From: Planctomyces sp. SH-PL14
GTDB lineage: Bacteria > Planctomycetota > Planctomycetia > Planctomycetales > Planctomycetaceae
Assembly (NCBI RefSeq): GCF_001610835.1
Contig: NZ_CP011270.1
Location: 3,986,001 to 4,050,000 of the forward strand
DNA: 64,000 nt
Direction: 5' to 3'
Shown here: one piece after another, positions 1-9,468 of the stretch
Numbering within the stretch: the first letter of the stretch is position 1
Layout: every line of letters starts with the position of its first letter
Notes under the pieces: generated by a model
What the model was told of the DNA's origin: nothing
Database searches by the model: none
What the model saw: the letters and a program-made list of their open reading frames with translations, nothing else
Position numbers and translations under genes: made by a program

Positions 1-42
1 GGCCCGTCTGATCCAGCACACCCGGGCCGCCTGACTCAAAAC

Positions 43-82
43 AGCAAGCGCCCCTAAGACCGGGGTCCCGGGGGCGCTTGCT
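43..82 (-). terminator. Perfect 12-bp inverted repeat, possible terminator
   Basis: Bases 43-54 are exactly complementary to 71-82 around a 16-nt loop. Read on the minus strand the stem is followed by GTTTTG, a weak U-tract; on the plus strand no T-run follows. It could end a minus-strand transcript, but no gene is visible that it would serve. Confidence 0.4.
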
Positions 83-682
83 ACTGCAACAGGAAGCAAG
101 TGCGGGCCAATCCTCGCTCGTGCAGCTGAAATGCAGGGTTGCATTTGGTGCGCCAAACAAGGATTTGAACCTCATCCACCCGGCCGTTCGGACGCAACCT
201 ATTATGAGAAATGGACTTTCTCCACCACGTCATCGTACATGACGATCCGATGGCGAACCCGCTGACGTCTGGCGAGGGTCTCTGTGACGCTGCATTGACG
301 CAGACCGGAACGCTGCAAAACGACGCACCGCCGTCGCACTGAGAAATCCACCGGCTTCGATGCGGGCTTCTCATTCGCTCGGTTTTCGGGGGCGGCGCGA
401 TCGAATCGGTTTCCAGACCCCCTTCGAACCGGATCGAAACGCCGGACTGCGAGACTGCTGTTGCAGGACGAAGCGCGTCAGAGTGCCCGCGTCCTGGTTC
501 CCCGATTCAAAGTGGAACGGGGCACGCAATGAAATCGCAGGGAATCCGAGAATTCCAGGGTTGGCACGCGCCGTGCAACCGCTACAACACGTCCATTCAT
601 TCACCCATTAATACCGTGTCGTTCACCTCGGGGACCTGTTCACATTCGGCCGAGGCTTTCATTCTCCCCAGGACACGGATTG
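83..682. other. Non-coding stretch, no supported gene
   Basis: About 600 bases with only short overlapping reading frames on both strands, none with a recognisable product or ribosome binding site. A T-arm-like string on the minus strand near 140-175 does not extend to a tRNA. The strong plus-strand terminator that follows suggests that something here may be transcribed. Confidence 0.5.
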
Positions 683-714
683 CCCCGCGTTGCCCAAGGC
701 AACGCGGGGTTTTT
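683..714 (+). terminator. Rho-independent terminator
   Basis: A perfect 12-bp stem (683-694 with 698-709), loop CAA, followed by five T residues at 710-714. This is the clearest intrinsic terminator in the window, yet no protein gene lies upstream of it within the window. Confidence 0.85.
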
Positions 715-736
715 CATGCGCGGTGCTGGTTCTGAT

Positions 737-1090
737 CGGGTCCAGGAGGACCCTGGTTGGGAGTGCAGAGGGGCCTGTGTCGTTTTATTGGCCCTTTGCC
801 CGCCGGAGGCTTGGCCCGTCGGGAGATGTCTGCAGGAGTACGTGTCCAGGCGCGGGCGACGTGCCGGATGCCCCTTCACCTGAGACGCGGGGATTGCAAA
901 GCGAGCGGTATCGGGTGAGGGAGTCCTCAACACGGGTCCCACAAAGCGGACGTCCGTTGTGTCCCACGGTTCCTCATGGAAGCGCCTCCGGCGGCAAGGG
1001 TCTGTGTCATTTCTGTGGCCCTTGACCTCGGCTGCCGTCGCACGTTGGGTTTGAGCGAGCAGTGCTGTGCCGGCAAGGACGCTGTTCGAG
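737..1090 (+). repeat. Dispersed structured repeat, copy 1
   Basis: First of 13 copies of an intergenic repeat, in forward orientation (starts near GGGTCCAGG, ends near GTTCGAG). Both terminal hairpins carry the alternative CTGTGT-type loop in place of the short loop seen in most copies. It lies between the orphan terminator and the amidohydrolase pair. Confidence 0.85.
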
Positions 1091-1188
1091 GCGGCGGCGT
1101 TGACCGACGCACGGCGAACAGGCCACAGTGAGCATCGCTCACCTGCCCCAGCGCTCTCCCGTTCCCCAGCCGCGCCCTCTTCCCCGCT

Positions 1189-1977
1189 ATGTCCGTCATC
1201 TGGGATCTCCACTGCCACCTGTCCGGCATCGCCGGGCGGACCGTCGACGAACGGATGGCCAACCTCATCCGATACGCCGACCGGATGGGCGTCGCCCGCC
1301 TCGTCCTCTCGATGGGGACCTCCTTCCTCCAGGAGCCGACCCCGGAACAGTTTCGCCAGCAGAACGACGACGTCGTCCAGGCCCTCTCGCACTGGCATCA
1401 CCGGGCCTTCGGCCTCGCCTACATCAACCCGCACTTCCTCCCCGAATCGCTCGCCGAGATCGACCGACTCGTCGCGAACGGGCCGATGATCGGGATCAAG
1501 CTCTGGGTCGCCCGCCGCTGCTCCGACTCCTCGCTCGACGCTATCGTCACCCGCTGCGCCGAGCTCAAGGCCCTCATCTTCCAGCACACCTGGATCAAAA
1601 CGACCGGCAACCTCGCCGGAGAGTCGACGCCCCTCGACCTCGCCGAACTGGCCCGCCGGCACCCCAGGATCCCCATGATCCTGGGGCACTGCGGCGGAAC
1701 CTGGGAGCTGGGGATCCGGGCCGTCCGCGACCTGCCGAACGTTTCGGTCGAGACCGCCGGGTTCGATCCGACCGCCGGCATGGTCGAGATGGCGGTGAAG
1801 GAACTTGGAGCCGAACGGGTCCTGTACGGGAGCGACGCCCCCGGCCGCAGCTTCGCGTCGCAGATCGCCAAGGTCGCGGGAGCAAACGTGACTGATCCGC
1901 AGAAGGACCTGATCTACAGCCGGAACCTGCAGCGGATGCTCGATCCGATTCTGCGAGGGAAGGGAGGCCGGCCATGA
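1189..1977 (+). CDS. Amidohydrolase family protein (metal-dependent)
   Basis: The 262-residue protein is a TIM-barrel metal-dependent hydrolase of the amidohydrolase-2 type. The HxH metal motif is at residues 8-10 at the end of the first strand, a GHCGG motif is near 166-170, and the GSDAP motif supplying the catalytic Asp is at 214-218. Length fits the smaller members of the family. Its stop overlaps the ATG of the next gene (ATGA), so the two are translationally coupled. The substrate cannot be read from the sequence. The ATG at 1189 has no obvious Shine-Dalgarno sequence, but it places the HxH strand at the N terminus as the family requires. Confidence 0.88.
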   Translation: MSVIWDLHCHLSGIAGRTVDERMANLIRYADRMGVARLVLSMGTSFLQEPTPEQFRQQNDDVVQALSHWHHRAFGLAYINPHFLPESLAEIDRLVANGPMIGIKLWVARRCSDSSLDAIVTRCAELKALIFQHTWIKTTGNLAGESTPLDLAELARRHPRIPMILGHCGGTWELGIRAVRDLPNVSVETAGFDPTAGMVEMAVKELGAERVLYGSDAPGRSFASQIAKVAGANVTDPQKDLIYSRNLQRMLDPILRGKGGRP

Positions 1978-2759
1978 TCGATGTCAACACCGCCCTCGGC
2001 TTCTACCCCTTCCGCCGCCTTCCTGACGACACGCCGGACCGACTCGCCGAGCGGCTGCGGAAGCACGGCGTCACCGAAGCCTGGGCGAGCTCGCACGAGG
2101 GTCTGCTGCACCGCGACTTCGGCAGCCTCAACGCCCGCCTGGCCGAGGAATGCCGACGGCATGGCGATGGGCTCTTCCGGCCAATCGGAGTCGTCCATCC
2201 CGGCCAGCCCGACTGGGAGGAGGAGGTTCGCCGCTGCGCCGAGATCCACGGCATGTCCGGGGTTCGGCTCTTCCCGGCCTACCACCAATACGACTTTTCG
2301 CTGCCGGCGGTCGCGCGGCTCTTCGACCTCGCGGTCGAGCGGAACCTGTTCGTGCAGGTTCTGTGGCGGGTCGAAGACGAGCGGACCGAGCATCCGCTGC
2401 TCCAGCCGAAGAAGCTTGACGCCGCGCCGCTCGTCGAGCTGGTCGCGGCCCGGCCGAAGCTGCGACTGTTGCTCCTCAATGCTCAGCGCGACATCCGGAC
2501 CGAGACTGCGGGACGGCTGATCCAGGCCGGGGACGTCTCGTTCGACATCGCCGGCCTCGAAGGGGCGGGGGGAATCGAGCGGTGGATCGCGCAGCACCCG
2601 CCCGAGCGGCTGCTCTTAGGAACCTATGCCCCGGTGTTCCTCGCCGAGTCCGCCGTCCTCAAGCTGCGGGAATCCGAGATCCCCGGGCCGATTCAGGAGA
2701 AGATCGTTCGCGGGAACGCCGAGCGCCTCCGAAGGGGATCGGCCGAGGCGAAGTCGTAA
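1974..2759 (+). CDS. Amidohydrolase-like protein lacking metal ligands
   Basis: This 261-residue protein resembles its upstream neighbour in length and layout but lacks the hallmark residues. The first strand reads DVNTALGFYP with no HxH, and the final motif is GTYAP where the neighbour has GSDAP, so the catalytic Asp is gone. It is probably a non-catalytic partner of the preceding enzyme, for instance in a heteromeric complex, though a different chemistry is possible. A GGGAGG ribosome binding site sits just before the ATG, which overlaps the preceding stop by four bases, so co-expression is nearly certain. Confidence 0.72.
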   Translation: MIDVNTALGFYPFRRLPDDTPDRLAERLRKHGVTEAWASSHEGLLHRDFGSLNARLAEECRRHGDGLFRPIGVVHPGQPDWEEEVRRCAEIHGMSGVRLFPAYHQYDFSLPAVARLFDLAVERNLFVQVLWRVEDERTEHPLLQPKKLDAAPLVELVAARPKLRLLLLNAQRDIRTETAGRLIQAGDVSFDIAGLEGAGGIERWIAQHPPERLLLGTYAPVFLAESAVLKLRESEIPGPIQEKIVRGNAERLRRGSAEAKS

Positions 2760-2767
2760 GCCGTCGC

Positions 2768-3316
2768 GTGTGTGCCCCAAAAGTCGGTGGAGAATCCGAC
2801 GGGCGGCTTGAGGGGAAGACATCGAGAGGTCGAGGCGACAGAGGGAACGCGTTCGCGAACGTTCGCGGCTCAGCGGGAGCTTCGCCCTCCCGGGGGGTTT
2901 CCTGTTCCTCGGTGGACTGCTCCTCCCTCTTCTCCGTGATCTCTGTGTTTTTTTCTTCCGGAGGAGTTTTGAAACACAGAGGAACGGAGGAGATAGAGAA
3001 GAAGAGGAGGGAGCGGGGGGAGACATCGGGTACGGGAGCCACCGATGCGGCTCAGCAGGAGCTTCGCCCTCCCGGGGGTTTTCCCCGTTCCTCGGCGGAC
3101 TGCTCCTCCCTCATCTCTGTGCCTCTGTGTTTTTTCTTCCGGAAGAGGTTTGAAACACAGAGGAACGGAGGACACAGAGAAGAAGAGGAGAGGGTGGGCG
3201 GAGACATCGGGTATGGGAGCCACCGATGCGGCTCGGCAGGAGCTTCGCTCTCCCTGTCCCCGACGATCAGGTCTTTCTTACCCGAGAGATGCCACCGACT
3301 TTCCAGACACACACAC
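2768..3316. repeat. Composite repeat with inverted terminal sequences
   Basis: Left end (2768-2790) and right end (3292-3316) are imperfect inverted copies of a GT-rich string ending AAAGTCGGTGG. Inside are two full copies and one partial copy of a roughly 181-bp unit starting at about 2865, 3047 and 3228. Each full unit has a GGAGCTTCGCCCTCCC motif and an inverted CTCTGTG...CACAGAG hairpin. No transposase is encoded, so this looks like a non-autonomous element or an expanded intergenic repeat. Confidence 0.75.
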
Positions 3317-3327
3317 CATCGCGCGGC

Positions 3328-4659
3328 TCAGGCCAGCAGGTCGGGAACGACCTCGCCGGTCGGGACGAGACGGTGCGGCCGCTTGAGCGCGTCGTGGATC
3401 TCGGTGTCGTGCGGGATCCCGAGAGCGTGGTACATCGTGCAGATCAGGTCGCCCGGCGTCATGGCGTTTCGGGCCGGGTAGGCTCCGACGGCGTCGCTCG
3501 CCCCGTAGACGAGCCCCTTAGCGAACCCGCCTCCGACCATCATCAGCGAGTAGCACCAGTTCCAGTGATCGCGCCCCGCCTGCGCGTTCACCTTGGGAGA
3601 CCGGCCGAAGTCTCCGAGCACCGCGACGAGGGTCCGGTCGAGACGGCCCCGCTCCGCGAGGTCCTCGATGAGGCTCGCGCAGGCGGAGTCGAACTGCGGC
3701 AGGAGTTCGTCCCGGAGCTTGGCAAAGTTGTTGCCGTGCGTGTCCCAGGTCGCGTTGGCGTCGGGTGCCCAGGAGACCGTCACGAGCCGTGTGCCGGCCT
3801 CGATCAGCCGTCGGCTCAGCAGGACGCTCTGGCCGTAGGTGTTCCGGCCGTACCGCTCGCGCGTCTCGGGCGTTTCGAGATCGAGCCGGAACGCCCGCTG
3901 GGTGTCCGGTGAAGTCAGGAGCGAGAAGGCCCGCTCCTGAAAGGTCGACATCGAGCCGGCCGAGGGATTCCGGAGGGCTTGATCGAGATGCTGCAGCAGC
4001 GAGGCCCGGTCGTTGAGGCGCCGGCCGGCGAGGTCCGCGCCGACCGTCAGCTCCGGGATGTCGAAGTCCGCAGCGTTCGGGTCGCGGAGGACGAAGAGGG
4101 GATCGAACCGCCGCCCCAGGAGGCCGCCGAAGAAGCCGGGCTGCGGCGGTCCGCCGGCACCTTCCTTGGTGATGAACGGGAGATGGACGAACGGCACGAC
4201 CGGGGCTTCGGGGGGCCGCAGGTGGGCCATGACGCTGCCGGGGGCGGGGTTATCACCGGGGCGGGCTCCGCCGCCGATCTCGCCGCGATCGTGTCCCGTC
4301 AGGGCGCAGTAGACCGCTGCCGCGTGGGCGTTGTTGACGCTGTGATGGAGGGAGCGGATCAGCGTTGCCTGGTGCATCTGCCGGGCGAGGCGCGGCAGGA
4401 GTTCGCAGACCTGCAGGCCTGGCACGGAGGACTCGATCGGCTGGAACTCTCCCCGGACGTTCTCGGGGGCTTCCGGCTTCATGTCCCACATGTCGAGGTG
4501 GCTAGGGCCGCCGTTGAGCATGAGGATGATGCAGGCGTCGGCCCGGGGGGCGAGCGACCGCACGGCATCCGCATTCAGCAGGTCCGGCAGGGCGAGGCCG
4601 GCGACTCCGAGGGAGCCGATCTGCAACGCGGATCTTCGGTCGATTGGAAGCCGTGACAT
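3328..4659 (-). CDS. DUF1501 family exported protein
   Basis: The 443-residue product belongs to the DUF1501 family, abundant in planctomycetes and related to the alkaline phosphatase/sulfatase fold. The N terminus has a twin-arginine-like signal (DRRSALQIGSLGVAG). Other features are LNGGPSHLDMWD near residue 47, DTHGNN, GDFGRSP, and a GRDHW motif towards the C terminus. The ATG at 4659 is preferred to one eight codons upstream because it puts the signal at the very N terminus. The gene is divergent from the next membrane-protein gene and ends at the edge of the composite repeat. The substrate is unknown. Confidence 0.85.
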   Translation of the reverse strand: MSRLPIDRRSALQIGSLGVAGLALPDLLNADAVRSLAPRADACIILMLNGGPSHLDMWDMKPEAPENVRGEFQPIESSVPGLQVCELLPRLARQMHQATLIRSLHHSVNNAHAAAVYCALTGHDRGEIGGGARPGDNPAPGSVMAHLRPPEAPVVPFVHLPFITKEGAGGPPQPGFFGGLLGRRFDPLFVLRDPNAADFDIPELTVGADLAGRRLNDRASLLQHLDQALRNPSAGSMSTFQERAFSLLTSPDTQRAFRLDLETPETRERYGRNTYGQSVLLSRRLIEAGTRLVTVSWAPDANATWDTHGNNFAKLRDELLPQFDSACASLIEDLAERGRLDRTLVAVLGDFGRSPKVNAQAGRDHWNWCYSLMMVGGGFAKGLVYGASDAVGAYPARNAMTPGDLICTMYHALGIPHDTEIHDALKRPHRLVPTGEVVPDLLA

Positions 4660-4737
4660 GGACACCCCGCGGAGCGATCGCATCAGCAGTCGCCGATATT
4701 ACCCGGCATGGCCGGACGGCGAAAGGTGATTCCGTTG

Positions 4738-5059
4738 CTCGAACCGCGTCCTTGCCGGCGCGGCGATGCCTGCTCAAACCCATCGTGCCACGGCCACTGG
4801 GGTCAAGGGGGCCACGCCCCCTTGCCGCCGGAGGCACTCCTGTGAGGAACCGTGGGACACAACGGGCGTCCGCTTTGTGGGACAGGCTTTGAGAACTCAC
4901 CGCTCACTCTGGAATCCCCGCGGGTTGGTGAGGGGGCATCCGACACGGTGTCCGCGCTAGGACACTCGCTCCTTCAGAGAGATCGAGACGAGACGGGCCT
5001 CCGGCGGGCAAGAGGGCGTTGCCCCCTTGCATCCCCCACCAGGGTGCCCCTGGACCCGG
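4738..5059 (-). repeat. Dispersed structured repeat, copy 2
   Basis: Reverse-oriented copy lying between two divergent genes, which argues against a simple terminator role. Both terminal hairpins are present with the short-loop form. Confidence 0.85.
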
Positions 5060-5177
5060 ATGGTCTCCTATCCGGTCAGCGCATACTGGACTGGCTTGGG
5101 CTCCGGTCGGCATGATGCTCGGCGATAACCGAGGCTCATTACGGCGAACTCCTTCAGACGGCGCGAGACAACGAACA

Positions 5178-6149
5178 ATGGTGGCACCGACGGCGGACCA
5201 GTTGACGGTTCAGGACCTGACCGCACGGTTCCAGCTCCACCCCGTCGACAAGGAATCGGTCTACGGCGAGATCGCGACGTTTCCTGTCACGATGTCGATC
5301 CTCGGCGGAGACCCGCTGGCGCTCCTCTTCGCCTTCCGGGTCCGCACGGGGGACGACGCCACACTCGCCGTCCCCACCGACCTTCAAGCCGCGCTCGCGG
5401 AGGCCCGCGGCACCCTGACGCTTGAAGACGGCTACGCCTGGCTCTCCCTCCACAACCTGGGAGGCCGCTCCAGCGACGACATCGAAGCCCTGGTCCGCCG
5501 CACCGCCGAGGCACTCGCCGAATCCGCCCTCCATCCCGGCCCGGGCTGCGCCGCCTGCGGGACCGCCGATGGGGTCGAACTGCGGCATCTCGAGGGACGG
5601 ACCCTCCGGATCTGTCCGGCCTGCCTGGAGCACCTCTATGCCGCCAAGAAAGAGGAGGAACGGGCGATGAACCGCCCCAGCCTCCTCGGCGGCGTCGGAC
5701 TTCCCGCCGTCCTGGCGATGGCCTCCGTCGGGTGGATGCTGTTCTGGCTCGGCGTCGATCTCTTTCTGGACTGGAGAGGGCTGCGCGTTCTGATCATCGA
5801 CCAGTACCTCGGAACGCTCATCATCTGCGTCCTGGGGGCGGTCGGATTCGGTCTCGGGACATTCCTCGGAAACGGCCTGCGACAATCGGGGCTGTCTCTC
5901 CGGGCACCGACCTGGGTCGGCGGAGTCGCGGTCTGCCTGCTGGCGCTCGGCGGAGAGATCCTCTACATCGCGGTCATGGTGTTTCGCGCGGCGGGGATCT
6001 TCGACCTCGCGCATGCGGCGCGGCTCCTCATTCCCTTTCTCCAGAGCTACGACTGGTTCTGGATCACCGCCCGGCTGATCGTGATCGGAGCCGCGGCGCT
6101 GGGCTGCATGCAGGCCGCCAGCCCCAAGACGGCGCCGCTGCGGATTTGA
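5178..6149 (+). CDS. Zinc-ribbon-containing membrane protein, function unknown
   Basis: A 323-residue protein. Residues 1-110 form a soluble region resembling a bacterial secretion-chaperone-like fold; this is an impression only. Then come two Cys pairs (CAAC and CPAC) typical of a zinc ribbon near residues 125-150, a charged linker, and four hydrophobic segments that should span the membrane (roughly 170-320). The open frame extends 5' to 5019 through repeat copy 2; the ATG at 5178 is chosen because upstream codons are only repeat sequence. No family was recognised. Confidence 0.65.
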   Translation: MVAPTADQLTVQDLTARFQLHPVDKESVYGEIATFPVTMSILGGDPLALLFAFRVRTGDDATLAVPTDLQAALAEARGTLTLEDGYAWLSLHNLGGRSSDDIEALVRRTAEALAESALHPGPGCAACGTADGVELRHLEGRTLRICPACLEHLYAAKKEEERAMNRPSLLGGVGLPAVLAMASVGWMLFWLGVDLFLDWRGLRVLIIDQYLGTLIICVLGAVGFGLGTFLGNGLRQSGLSLRAPTWVGGVAVCLLALGGEILYIAVMVFRAAGIFDLAHAARLLIPFLQSYDWFWITARLIVIGAAALGCMQAASPKTAPLRI

Positions 6150-6380
6150 CGGCCCCGCCGCGTGATCCGGTGCGGGCCGCGTTTCGTTCTCGAACCGCCG
6201 CCGGCGCTCCCGCAATCGAGGTGATTCGCCTGCTGGAAATCCGGTTTGTGATGTGGCCAGGGATGATATCCCTGGGAGCACGACGACCGACGGCGGCCCG
6301 TAGCCTACCGACCTGACGGAAGGTTAACTTAGACTCGATTTCGAGCGGGCAGCGGGTCGGAAACGGGGAAGGGGACGAGC

Positions 6381-6734
6381 ATGAAAGCCGACAAATCGAC
6401 CCTGGTGGTCCCACTCTCGCTGATCTCGATCGGGACCGGCTGGCTGCTGACGGCGATGGGAATTGCCCCTCAGATCGACTGGGTCTGGACACTCGGTCTG
6501 CTTTCGACCGGACTGCTGACGCTGGCGATCGGCGGCTTCAACAAGGTGACGGTCGTCATCGGGCCGTTCTTCCTGCTGACGAGTTGCCTGTCCGTCCTGC
6601 GTCAGACGGAGCAGCTGGCCTGGAACGTGGAGGTTCCTGTTCTTGTCATCGCCCTGGGGATCCTGCTGTTGGTCGCCCGCAGCCCGCTCGTCCCACTGCC
6701 GTCCTGGCTGACGGCGCCTCCTCCGGAGGAGTGA
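6381..6734 (+). CDS. Small integral membrane protein
   Basis: 117 residues with three to four hydrophobic helices: about 8-28, 33-52, 54-72 and 84-102. A Pro-rich C terminus ends the protein. A GAAGGGGA ribosome binding site precedes the ATG at good spacing. No motif indicates a function. It is convergent with the radical SAM gene, with repeat copy 3 between them. Confidence 0.68.
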   Translation: MKADKSTLVVPLSLISIGTGWLLTAMGIAPQIDWVWTLGLLSTGLLTLAIGGFNKVTVVIGPFFLLTSCLSVLRQTEQLAWNVEVPVLVIALGILLLVARSPLVPLPSWLTAPPPEE

Positions 6735-6766
6735 GCCGGCGGAATCGATGGTTTCTCCCACGGATG

Positions 6767-7085
6767 CAAACCACGTCCTTGCCGGACGGATTCCGTTAGC
6801 TCAAACCCAACGTGCGACGGCCGCTGGGGTCAAGGGGGTCTCACCCCCTTGCCGCCGGAGGCACTTCCATGAGGAACCTCGGTAGGCAACGGGTGGCCGC
6901 TTTGTGGAACCGGCGTCGAGGACTCACCGCTCGCTCTGCAATCCCCGCGGGTTGGTGAGGGGGCATACGGCACGGTGTCCGCGCTTCGACACGGGCTCCT
7001 TCAGACGTCTCTCGACGAGAGGGCCTCCGGCGGGCAAAGGGGCGTTGCCCCTCTGCACTCCCCACCAGGGTGCCCCTGGACCCGG
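6767..7085 (-). repeat. Dispersed structured repeat, copy 3
   Basis: Reverse-oriented full copy between two convergent genes. It stops about six bases before the stop codon of the radical SAM gene. Confidence 0.85.
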
Positions 7086-7091
7086 CTGGGG

Positions 7092-8294
7092 TTACTTTGG
7101 TTCCGACGGCCCTGAGAGAGCCACCAGGGCCGTTTCGCGATCGTTGGCAGCGGCCCCGTCCACCGGTTTGCTCTGCGGCGACTTCGGACCGCCATCATCT
7201 CTTGAACGGCCGCTCGACGGTAGAAAGGCGGTCAACAGGTCCCCTGTGAAGATTGCGCTCGGCATCACCTCGCACTCCGCCCAGCAGCCGGAACAGTTGT
7301 CGACCCACCGCCGCGGCTCACGGATCGCCTCGCCATACCATACCTCATCGAACGACTGTTGCAGCAGGTTCCCAACTCGCTCCGTGTTGAACTGGCACAC
7401 TGGAACCGAACCATCCGGCAGGATCCGGATATGGCTCCGCAGCGCCACGCACGCCGGCTTGGGCTTCGGACGTCGAACCTGCCTCAGTCGTGCCAGCAGG
7501 CCACTGAGATAGTACGACTTCCCGATCCGCAGCATCGGATCCCGAAGCTGCCGCAGGTCCGCGATCTGCTGCTCGACAAACCGGATCGAGTCCCCCACGT
7601 CCAGCTTGGGATGCAGCGGATACCCCGTCTCCTGGATCAGGTCGGTCGCCTTCTTGCCGAACCGCTTGTAGCCGTACATCGCCGAATCGCTGTAGGCCAG
7701 CACCGTGTGGACATCTACACCCCGAGGCTCGAACCGCTCCTTCAAGAGCTGATGGTCCGCCATCGACTGACCGGAGATGACGGTGTGATTGATGCTCACC
7801 GGCACCTTGTACCGCGACCGCAGCTCCAAGAGCCGCCGCACCGACTCTTCGGCCAGGGAGAACGTCACGTCCTCCCCCCGGTTGGCGTCGTGCTCCGCTT
7901 CGGCTCCGTCGAAGGAGACCATGAACCGCAGTCGCCGCGGCCGCGAAAAACTCTTCACGAAGTCGACGATCCGGCCCGGGTACGACCCGTTCGTCGTGAT
8001 ATGAATGATCCCCGGACGTGACGCCGCCAGGACCGCCTCGGCCACCTCGGGGAAATCCACGCGCAGGAACGGCTCGCCGCCTGAAAGCCGCACGACGTCC
8101 AGCCGGCCGATCTTGTCGAAGACCGTCCGGACCTGTTGCGGGGTCAGCTCGCTCCCCGGTTTCATCCGCCAGGAGTCGCACATCTGGCAGCGGGCATTGC
8201 AGCGGAAACAGACGAGGTACGTGCACCACGAGGGCCGCGGCACCGCCCGCCGGCGGTTCTTGAGGATCGAGGAGATCAGGGGAAGGATGCGCAT
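7092..8294 (-). CDS. Radical SAM protein with SPASM-like C terminus
   Basis: A radical S-adenosylmethionine enzyme. The iron-sulfur motif CFRCNARCQMC (CxxxCxxC) lies about 30 residues from the ATG, followed by the RLSGGEP motif. The C-terminal Cys cluster (CVALRSH, CQFN, CSGCWAEC) resembles a SPASM domain that binds further clusters. Family members modify peptides, lipids or sugars; the substrate here is unknown. The gene follows the glycosyltransferase gene with a small gap, so the two probably share an mRNA and a pathway. The ATG at 8294 is used; an upstream TTG at 8339 in the same frame would add 15 residues and lie nearer the preceding gene. Confidence 0.85.
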   Translation of the reverse strand: MRILPLISSILKNRRRAVPRPSWCTYLVCFRCNARCQMCDSWRMKPGSELTPQQVRTVFDKIGRLDVVRLSGGEPFLRVDFPEVAEAVLAASRPGIIHITTNGSYPGRIVDFVKSFSRPRRLRFMVSFDGAEAEHDANRGEDVTFSLAEESVRRLLELRSRYKVPVSINHTVISGQSMADHQLLKERFEPRGVDVHTVLAYSDSAMYGYKRFGKKATDLIQETGYPLHPKLDVGDSIRFVEQQIADLRQLRDPMLRIGKSYYLSGLLARLRQVRRPKPKPACVALRSHIRILPDGSVPVCQFNTERVGNLLQQSFDEVWYGEAIREPRRWVDNCSGCWAECEVMPSAIFTGDLLTAFLPSSGRSRDDGGPKSPQSKPVDGAAANDRETALVALSGPSEPK

Positions 8295-8349
8295 GGCCGC
8301 TTGGGACGAAGGACTCAGGAACGGGGACCGCAGGTGCAATCGGAAGAGG

Positions 8350-9468
8350 TCAGTCGCCGCGAAGGGCGTCGGTTGCCTCCACGCGGCCGGCGGGCGCTTC
8401 GGCCGATGGAACGAGCTCGTGCATGAACTGACGCAGGGCGGAAAGGGACTCCTCCAGCCCGTCGCGGACGTTCTCCGACATCGTCCGGACGAACTCGGGA
8501 CGTCGCTCCAGGAACTCCCGAATCTTCCCGGCGTGGAACCGCCGCAACGAGACCCGCATCCCGATCCCCATCCGCTCCACCGCCGCGGCGTTGAGTCGCT
8601 GCTCGACGCACCGTTCCGGCATCACCAGGCACGGTTTGCCCAGGAAGATCGCCTCCCCGATGAGCTGGTTGCCGGCGGTGCTGATGACCGCCCGGCAGGA
8701 GGCCAGGTCTTCGAGGAACGGCAGGTTGCTGAGCGGGAGGAACGTGAGCGAGCCGTGTCGCCCGCGGCGCGAGGAGCCGTAGATGTGGACCGGCGCACCC
8801 GCGTTTTCGAGCGCCGAGAGGATCGCGGGATTGAGCTGGTCGTCGCCGCGGTTGAAGTACGCGAGGAGGTGTTCTCCGTCGGTCGGCTTCTGTTCGCGGA
8901 CCGCCTGTCGGGGGAGCGTGCTGACGACTTTCACAGTGGGCCAGCGGGGGCGGGCCTCGTAGAAGCTGGAGACGAGAACGCGGTCGGGCCGTCCCATGAG
9001 GAGCCGGTAGCAGCGGGTATCGAACCATCCTTCGAACCGGTCGGACCATTCGATCTCGGGCTGGCAGTAGGCCATGATCCCGATGTGGTCGAAGCTGATC
9101 CGCGGGATGCGGAGGACCTTGGCGACGCTGTGGGTCCAGGTCTCGGCGTCGGAGATGATGACGTCCGGGGCGAAGTCCTCGACGGTCTCGCGGATCATGT
9201 CGAAGACCGGGCCGCGCCAGAAGATGTCGAGGGCAGCGGAGGCGTTTCGGCGGAAGGTCTGCCAGTTCGACCGCTGTCCCCCTTTGCGGCCGTACGCGAA
9301 GCCGAGGGTGGGGATCCGGACGGTGGGGAAGTCGCCGGAGAGGGCGGGGTAGGCATCCCCGCCGGCGAGGACGAGCACTTGATGCTCGCGGGCCAGATGG
9401 GGGAGGACGGCAAACGTGCGGGTGGCATGTCCCCGCCCGTAACCGTGAACACCGTACAGGACGCGCAT
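8350..9468 (-). CDS. MurG-like glycosyltransferase (GT-B fold)
   Basis: The 372-residue protein starts with GVHGYGRGHATR, the Gly-rich N-terminal loop of the MJ1255/VC2487-type glycosyltransferases related to MurG. A STAGNQLIGEAIFLGKP stretch near residue 270 matches the sugar-nucleotide binding region of the C-terminal Rossmann domain. It probably transfers a sugar from a nucleotide donor to a lipid or small-molecule acceptor. It is the promoter-proximal gene of a pair with the radical SAM gene. Confidence 0.8.
   Translation of the reverse strand: MRVLYGVHGYGRGHATRTFAVLPHLAREHQVLVLAGGDAYPALSGDFPTVRIPTLGFAYGRKGGQRSNWQTFRRNASAALDIFWRGPVFDMIRETVEDFAPDVIISDAETWTHSVAKVLRIPRISFDHIGIMAYCQPEIEWSDRFEGWFDTRCYRLLMGRPDRVLVSSFYEARPRWPTVKVVSTLPRQAVREQKPTDGEHLLAYFNRGDDQLNPAILSALENAGAPVHIYGSSRRGRHGSLTFLPLSNLPFLEDLASCRAVISTAGNQLIGEAIFLGKPCLVMPERCVEQRLNAAAVERMGIGMRVSLRRFHAGKIREFLERRPEFVRTMSENVRDGLEESLSALRQFMHELVPSAEAPAGRVEATDALRGD

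Noticed and set aside
130-180. T-arm-like string on the minus strand suggesting a tRNA
   Set aside because: The acceptor stem partner and anticodon arm are missing and the CCA end is out of register by one base.
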